DNA of 64,000 bases. It comes from Salvia splendens. Taxonomy: Eukaryota > Streptophyta > Magnoliopsida > Lamiales > Lamiaceae. The stretch's first letter is position 1; each line of letters opens with the position of its first letter. Below the pieces are notes generated by a model. It had not been told where the DNA came from. It was given only the letters and a program-made list of their open reading frames with translations, and searched no databases. Where the stretch lies: NCBI RefSeq assembly GCF_004379255.2, contig NC_056050.1, positions 992,001 to 1,056,000 on the forward strand, read 5' to 3'. The position numbers were made by a program, and so were the translations under genes. Positions 59,217-64,000 of the stretch are shown here, piece by piece.

Positions 59217-60271
59217 TCCTACATCCCTCCCACCTTGCGGCGCAGATCATCGATCATCCACTTGAAGTATTCGGCTTTGGCCTGGTCGTCGCACTGCATG
59301 AGGGCGTGGTGTGTGTCCAACAACGTCATTTAGTTGGCTGCCGCCACCAACTCCGCGTAGGCATGTCCCGCAACCGAAGTCGGGGCCGAGGTTGCGATCG
59401 GGGCCGGGGTCGGGGCCGCGGCTTGTGAGGATGTCGCCTTCGCCTTGCCCTTGTTCTTGGCAGCCTTGACGCCAATGGGACGCTGAGAGGACATCGGTGT
59501 GCCGAAACTCTCATTCTCGCACATCGGCTGGTTGAGGTCCATCGGATATGTGTCGCTTTCGCTGCTCGTCCAATCACCGGCAGCGGTGTTCTTCGTCCTC
59601 TTTGCCGCAGCTGAGGGCAGAATTTCTCCTTTGAACTTCTGTTTGTCCTTCAAAATGAGCCAGACGTTGTAATGCTTGAAATCGCCGTACAATGAAATGT
59701 ACAACGCAAGCGCTCTATCGTGCACATCCGTCAAACTCTCGCCGCTGCCCTGCTCCCTCAAGCACTTCTCGTACTCCGCTGAGAATAAGTTGACTTGCTT
59801 CTTCACCTGATCCCAGTGCTTGCGGAGCCGCTCCCTCTGGCGCTTGTAGGCGCTCGGCGGCTTCGCCTCATTGTAGCGATCAGCGATGCGCTCCCAGTAC
59901 GCGATTTGCCTTTGGTTATTGGCAAACACCGGGTCCTCGGAAATATCTATCCAACACCTCGTCAAGAAGAGGGTTTCATCCGGGTTGTAGTTCGTCCTCC
60001 CTGGGGAGAACTCTTCATTATTCTCCGGACGGGGCAACTTCTGGGCCCGGTGCCTATTCCGTTTCTTTCTAGTGGCAGAGCCCGAGGCGGCGGCGGAGGT
60101 GCGTCGGGTGGGGTGGGAGACGACTCCATATCTGATAGCCCGTATGAATTCGTACTGAAATCGGGATCGTACTGGGTGTTGGAGTCGAAGGGCCGATATT
60201 CAGAGTCTATACCCGGCCACCGTGCACCACCAAACATCGAACTATTCGGACTTGGGTAATCACCAGAATCC
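59217..60271 (-). pseudogene. Harbinger-associated Myb/SANT-like protein, second copy, broken
   Basis: It starts MDSGDYPSPNSSMFGGARW at 60271 and is homologous to 15401-16471 throughout: LTRCWIDISEDPV, YWERIADRYNE, LRKHWDQVKKQVNLFS, GDFKHYNVW. A single missing C near 60097 shifts the frame before RKKRNRHRA. The long open part is 59330-60037. A TAA replaces an Arg codon after YAELVAAAN (near 59328-59331) and cuts off about 36 residues that are still readable down to about 59226. Confidence 0.65.
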
Positions 60272-60470
60272 ATTTTATAGTGTAATTTGAGAGTGGAAAT
60301 GTGAATGAAAGTGTAAAAATGAATGTGGGGTGTGGGGTATATATATAAAAAAAATTTAGAATTAAAAAAAAAACGTAAACGCATCGCATCGTCCGCGCTA
60401 TTGTCCGTCTCACCCACAATGGAGTGGACGATGCGACGTCGAACGCGTATCGTCCTCAGACAATCTATAG

Positions 60471-61576
60471 TAGGGGTGGGTCGGTACGGTATACCGTACC
60501 GACCGTGCCATACCGCATACCATACCGGAAATTACGGTATGACAAAATTTCATACCGATACCATACCGAATTTTCGGTATACCGGAATTCCGGTATACCG
60601 ACAATTCGGTATGATAATTTTTTATACCGTTACCATACCGTTATTGCGGTATACCGTACCGTGTTTCGGTATACCGTTAAAAAACGGTATACCGAAACAC
60701 GGTACGGTATACCGTAATAACGGTATGGTAACGGTAACGGTATACCATTATTATTATTAATTCTTTTTATAATTTAATAATGTATAACCTGGGTATAATA
60801 TTCATAAAATTACTATGCAATGAAAAAATAAAACAAGAGCTACACTATATAATTATTAATATACTTAGTTTAATCTATACGTATATAATCTTTCATATTG
60901 TTATTTTAATTTATAGTTTCAACTAACAAAACTGAAGTTATTCTTACACTTTTATTTGTCTAGATTATTTTTGCATATATATTGTATATATTTGAGAAAA
61001 CCAATAATTTGCGTGTGAGATGATCGAAAATAATTGCAAAATATGATTACAAATTAAAATATACAAGTATTAAATATTTTTATACTACTCCTATACATGG
61101 AATGTACATAAACTATTCATATAATTTAATTGTGTGTGGTTATATAGATTGTTCCAATAGTTTATTCATCCTTCAATTTAAGTAGTAGTATATAAAATAC
61201 GATAACATACAATGAATTAAACACTAATTAAACGATTTGATTCATTTTCAGCTGCACATATTTTTAATTGAAATTTTATGAAATGGGACGAAGAATAAAA
61301 CAATTTTTAATTACTTTGTATATTTGGAATATGACATTACACAAAGAATCATATACTAAATGGTGTGAGTTAATACAAATTCTTTCAAATGTGCTTTGTT
61401 GAAACATATTCTCGAATCCCGATATCGTATTTCCAATCTTCTTTCGGTGTTATGTGTAATTGTGTTTATTATATTTAATAGGATGAGTTGATAAAAAAAT
61501 AATTGTGAAATGTTTGAATAAATTATCATTTGAATGTTTAATTTTATTGTATTAATCAATGTATTAATTTTTTTAA

Positions 61577-61649
<73 letters not shown>

Positions 61650-61981
61650 GTAATATATATATATATATATATTACAACATATTTAATATTAATATATATA
61701 TATATATAATAATCTATCGGTATACCGGTATACCGCGGTATACCGAATATTCGGTATATACCGCAGATTCGGTATACCGCGGTATACCGGTATACCGTGG
61801 ATTCGGTATACCACGGTATACCGCGGTATAGCAAAATTGATACCGTTACCGTACCGAAACACTACGGTACGGTATCATACCGTACCGGAAACTGCGGTAT
61901 ACCGAAAAATCGGTATTTTCGGTATTTTTCCGGTACGGTAAGTCCGGTATTTCGGTATTTCGGTATAATTTCCCACCCCTA
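60471..61981. mobile_element. Non-autonomous hAT element with GGTATACCG-rich ends
   Basis: The ends TAGGGGTGGG and CCCACCCCTA are perfect over 10 bp. They are flanked by a perfect 8-bp target duplication ATCTATAG (60463-60470, 61982-61989). About 270 bp at each end are made of GGTATACCG/CGGTATGGTA units in both orientations. The interior is AT-rich with long (TA)n runs at about 61580-61672. No transposase was found. Confidence 0.9.
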
Positions 61982-62110
61982 ATCTATAGGGTGTGGATGA
62001 TAGATGTGTCATCGTTCGCATACTCACAATCACAGACGATGGTCCGCCCAGTATTCGGACTCCTAATTCCTAAAACATGCGAAATCTAAAACCCTAGACC
62101 CAAAAGACTG

Positions 62111-63934
62111 ATGAATTTCCTCTTCGGCGCTAGCTCCTCCCACCTCCGCCGCTACAGCCGTCGCCATTTCCTCCAACTCCGCACCCTATACGACGGCGTA
62201 TCCGCCTTGAAATGGCCTCGAGACCGCGGCCTCGACCACGCAGTGGAGCGCGACAAGCTCCTCAAGCCCCTCCTCAATCTCAAAAACCTCATCATTTCCG
62301 AGCCATCGAAATCGATTCCGCTCACGCTCATCACCGAATCGAAGGAAGCCCTAGGAATCCCATTTCGCCCAATTGAATTCATCCGGAAATATCCTTCAAT
62401 TTTTGAGGAATTCCAGCCGGGGTCCCTCAACATCCAGCCCCACATCAAGCTAACCCCTACTATAATTTCTCTGAGCTCCGAGGAAACTCTACTTCACCAG
62501 AGTGTTGATTACAAGCAAGACGTCGCGAGCCGCCTCTTGAAGCTGTTGATGGTAAGTAGGATTAATAAAATTCCGATCTTTGTGTTGGAGCGTTTGAAAT
62601 GGGAGCTGGGTTTGCCTCTAGACTATGAGAAGTCTTTGATTCCCGAGTTTCCGGATTACTTTAGAGTGATTGTTGGGGATGGTGATTTGGAGGAAAATGA
62701 GAAAGTGCTTGAGTTGGTATGCTGGAGTGATGAGTTTGCTGTTTCGGAGGTGGAGAAAAAGAGGGGAAAGAGTGGAAAGATTGAGTTTTTGCTGCAGTTT
62801 TCGAAAGAGTTTGAGATGGATAAGAAGTATAAGAAGTGGTCGGATGAGTGGCAGAAGTTGCCATATGTGTCGCCCTATCAGAATGCTATGCATTTGGGGT
62901 CGAAGACAGATGAGTCGGATAAATGGGTAGTGGCAGTTTTACACGAGGTGCTTAATCTGTTTGTTGGGAAGAAGGCGGAGAAGGAGAATCTGCTTTATTT
63001 GGGAGAGTATATGGGGTTGAGGCCGAGCTTCAAGCGGGCGTTTCTGGAGCATCCAGGGATTTTTTACCTGTCGAGTAAGATTGGGACACATACGGTGGTT
63101 CTAAGGGAGGCTTATAAGAGGGGGATGTTGATTGAGAGACATCCTTTGATGGGTATGAGGTCGAAGTATATTCAGCTGATGAATGTAGTGAAGGATGATA
63201 ATAAAGCGAAGAATGCACAGCAAAAGAGTGGTGCTGATGTTAAGAAAAGTGAAGTGGGGGATGATGAGGGAGTGGAGGAAGATGGTGATGTAACGTATGA
63301 TGAGAGTGATGATGATGAGGTTGGAAATGCGGGTAGAAGAGGGAGGCAGGTAGTTGAGGCAAGAGTCACGGAAAGGAGGAATACTAGAGATGCTGTTAAG
63401 ACAGCAGGAAGTGATAGTGAGGAAATTGTGTTGAAAAGCTCAACAAGGCCTTCGTGTAGAAGAAACGCTCGTGGTGTTGAAATGCGTGACTCCTCTGACG
63501 ATGAGAGTGATGATTGTGAGGAGGGTGAGGAGGTTGTAACTGAGGCTGAAAGAGTGAGGCATGAAAGGAAGGGTAGAGATTTCGAAAGAAGGGATGCTGG
63601 AAGTGTGGGAAGGAGGAATAACGGAAGAGGCACTGAAGAAAAAGTGTTTAGAAGGTCGACTAGGAGAACAAATGGCCGAGGTGGTGGTGATGATGATGAG
63701 AAAAATGTGACTAATAGAGGGAGGCATGAAATGAATGGTAGAGATTTTGAAAGGAGGAACACTAGAGGTGAGGGAAGGAGGACAAATCGAAGAGGCGCTG
63801 AAGAGAATACAAGGACTTTTAGGAGAAGAGCAGATTCTCGAGATGATGATTCTAATACTCGCAGAAGGTTTACAAGGAACTCAAATACCTCTGGAAATAG
63901 GACTCGATCTGAAACAGGGCGGAGATCCACATAA
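62111..63934 (+). CDS. PORR-domain organelle RNA-binding protein (WTF family), intact
   Basis: A single uninterrupted 607-codon frame. Residues 1 to about 28 are Arg-rich without acids (SSHLRRYSRRHFLQLRTLYD), like a mitochondrial or plastid presequence. Residues about 30-360 form the plant organelle RNA recognition (PORR) domain: SALKWPRDRGLDHAVER, IPFRPIEFIRKYPSIFEEF, VPYVSPYQNA-like, and RAFLEHPGIFYLSSKIGTHT. Members bind group II introns and help organelle splicing. The last 240 residues are an unusual acidic then Arg-rich tail with a tandem repeat around GRDFERRDAG and GRDFERRNTR, absent or shorter in many relatives as far as I recall. Which WTF member it is cannot be decided here. Transposon DNA ends about 70 bp upstream of the ATG. 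Confidence 0.88.
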   Translation: MNFLFGASSSHLRRYSRRHFLQLRTLYDGVSALKWPRDRGLDHAVERDKLLKPLLNLKNLIISEPSKSIPLTLITESKEALGIPFRPIEFIRKYPSIFEEFQPGSLNIQPHIKLTPTIISLSSEETLLHQSVDYKQDVASRLLKLLMVSRINKIPIFVLERLKWELGLPLDYEKSLIPEFPDYFRVIVGDGDLEENEKVLELVCWSDEFAVSEVEKKRGKSGKIEFLLQFSKEFEMDKKYKKWSDEWQKLPYVSPYQNAMHLGSKTDESDKWVVAVLHEVLNLFVGKKAEKENLLYLGEYMGLRPSFKRAFLEHPGIFYLSSKIGTHTVVLREAYKRGMLIERHPLMGMRSKYIQLMNVVKDDNKAKNAQQKSGADVKKSEVGDDEGVEEDGDVTYDESDDDEVGNAGRRGRQVVEARVTERRNTRDAVKTAGSDSEEIVLKSSTRPSCRRNARGVEMRDSSDDESDDCEEGEEVVTEAERVRHERKGRDFERRDAGSVGRRNNGRGTEEKVFRRSTRRTNGRGGGDDDEKNVTNRGRHEMNGRDFERRNTRGEGRRTNRRGAEENTRTFRRRADSRDDDSNTRRRFTRNSNTSGNRTRSETGRRST

Positions 63935-64000
63935 TGGAAGCTCTAGCTGCTTAACTGAGCAAACTCAAGTATTAGGTTTGCTTTTGCATTCCAGTTTATG
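63935..64000 (+). other. 3' flank of the PORR gene
   Basis: The stop TAA at 63932-63934 is followed by probable 3' UTR that runs out of the window. Confidence 0.5.

Larger units (their letters stand above)
58950..62040 (-). mobile_element. PIF/Harbinger-like element (second copy) carrying a nested hAT
   Basis: Reading on the minus strand, one end (near 61990-62040 and 60360-60470) has the GGACGAT/ACCCTATAGAT repeats of the copy at 15222. The other end near 58953 has GGTATCCACAATGGGGCG. It carries the Myb/SANT-like frame at 59217-60271. The hAT at 60471-61981 splits the terminal region. Exact ends are uncertain. It ends about 70 bp before the PORR start codon. Confidence 0.55.

Noticed and set aside
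60323..60760. Open frames with repeated RYTVPT/YRNSGIP words
   Set aside because: They come from the GGTATACCG repeats of the hAT end; three frames are open at once, which repeats of this kind produce.

Overview
This is a flowering-plant nuclear sequence: spliced eukaryotic genes with GT..AG introns, AT-rich intergenic DNA, and many plant-type transposons (Copia, chromodomain Gypsy, TRIM, hAT, Harbinger-like, Stowaway and Mutator-like MITEs, a tRNA-derived SINE). The gene types fit a dicot, perhaps a Lamiales asterid, but that placement is inference.

Layout. 1-5.3 kb: a Copia element (minus strand) sits in the first intron of a broken sucrose-transporter copy (exon 1 only). A tRNA-SINE and a 1.29-kb hAT element with GGTTCCGG-rich ends follow, then an orphan last exon of a sucrose transporter on the plus strand. 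7.3-26.8 kb: an array of four BAHD acyltransferase copies (A-D), all on the minus strand. Only B (13178-15033) reads as a full 439-residue protein. A has a small deletion, C is a 3' fragment, and D is split by a non-autonomous LTR element and a TRIM. A hAT element, a Harbinger-like element and MITEs lie between them. 28.9-32.4 kb: an intact five-exon sucrose transporter gene (504 aa, minus). 37.1-42.3 kb: a nearly intact Copia element. 44.4-54.6 kb: a twelve-exon PSK SIMULATOR 1 type gene (644 aa, minus) whose fourth intron holds a 5.35-kb Gypsy chromovirus with identical LTRs. 58.3-64.0 kb: a short coding fragment of a PORR gene, a Harbinger-like element with a hAT nested in it, and then the intact PORR-domain gene (607 aa, plus).

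Four host genes appear functional: BAHD-B (volatile or specialised ester formation), the phloem-type sucrose/H+ symporter, PSI1 (peptide-hormone growth signalling) and the PORR protein (organelle intron splicing). They are not an operon or cluster in a functional sense. What links the window is local duplication followed by decay and repeated transposon insertion. Target-site duplications could be read directly for nine insertions, so most insertion boundaries are given to the base. I saw no rRNA gene, complete tRNA gene or CRISPR array. I found no convincing new biological system; the most unusual items are the intron presence/absence among BAHD copies, the orphan gene fragments, the hAT elements with expanded subterminal palindromes, and the gene-proximal transposon nests.
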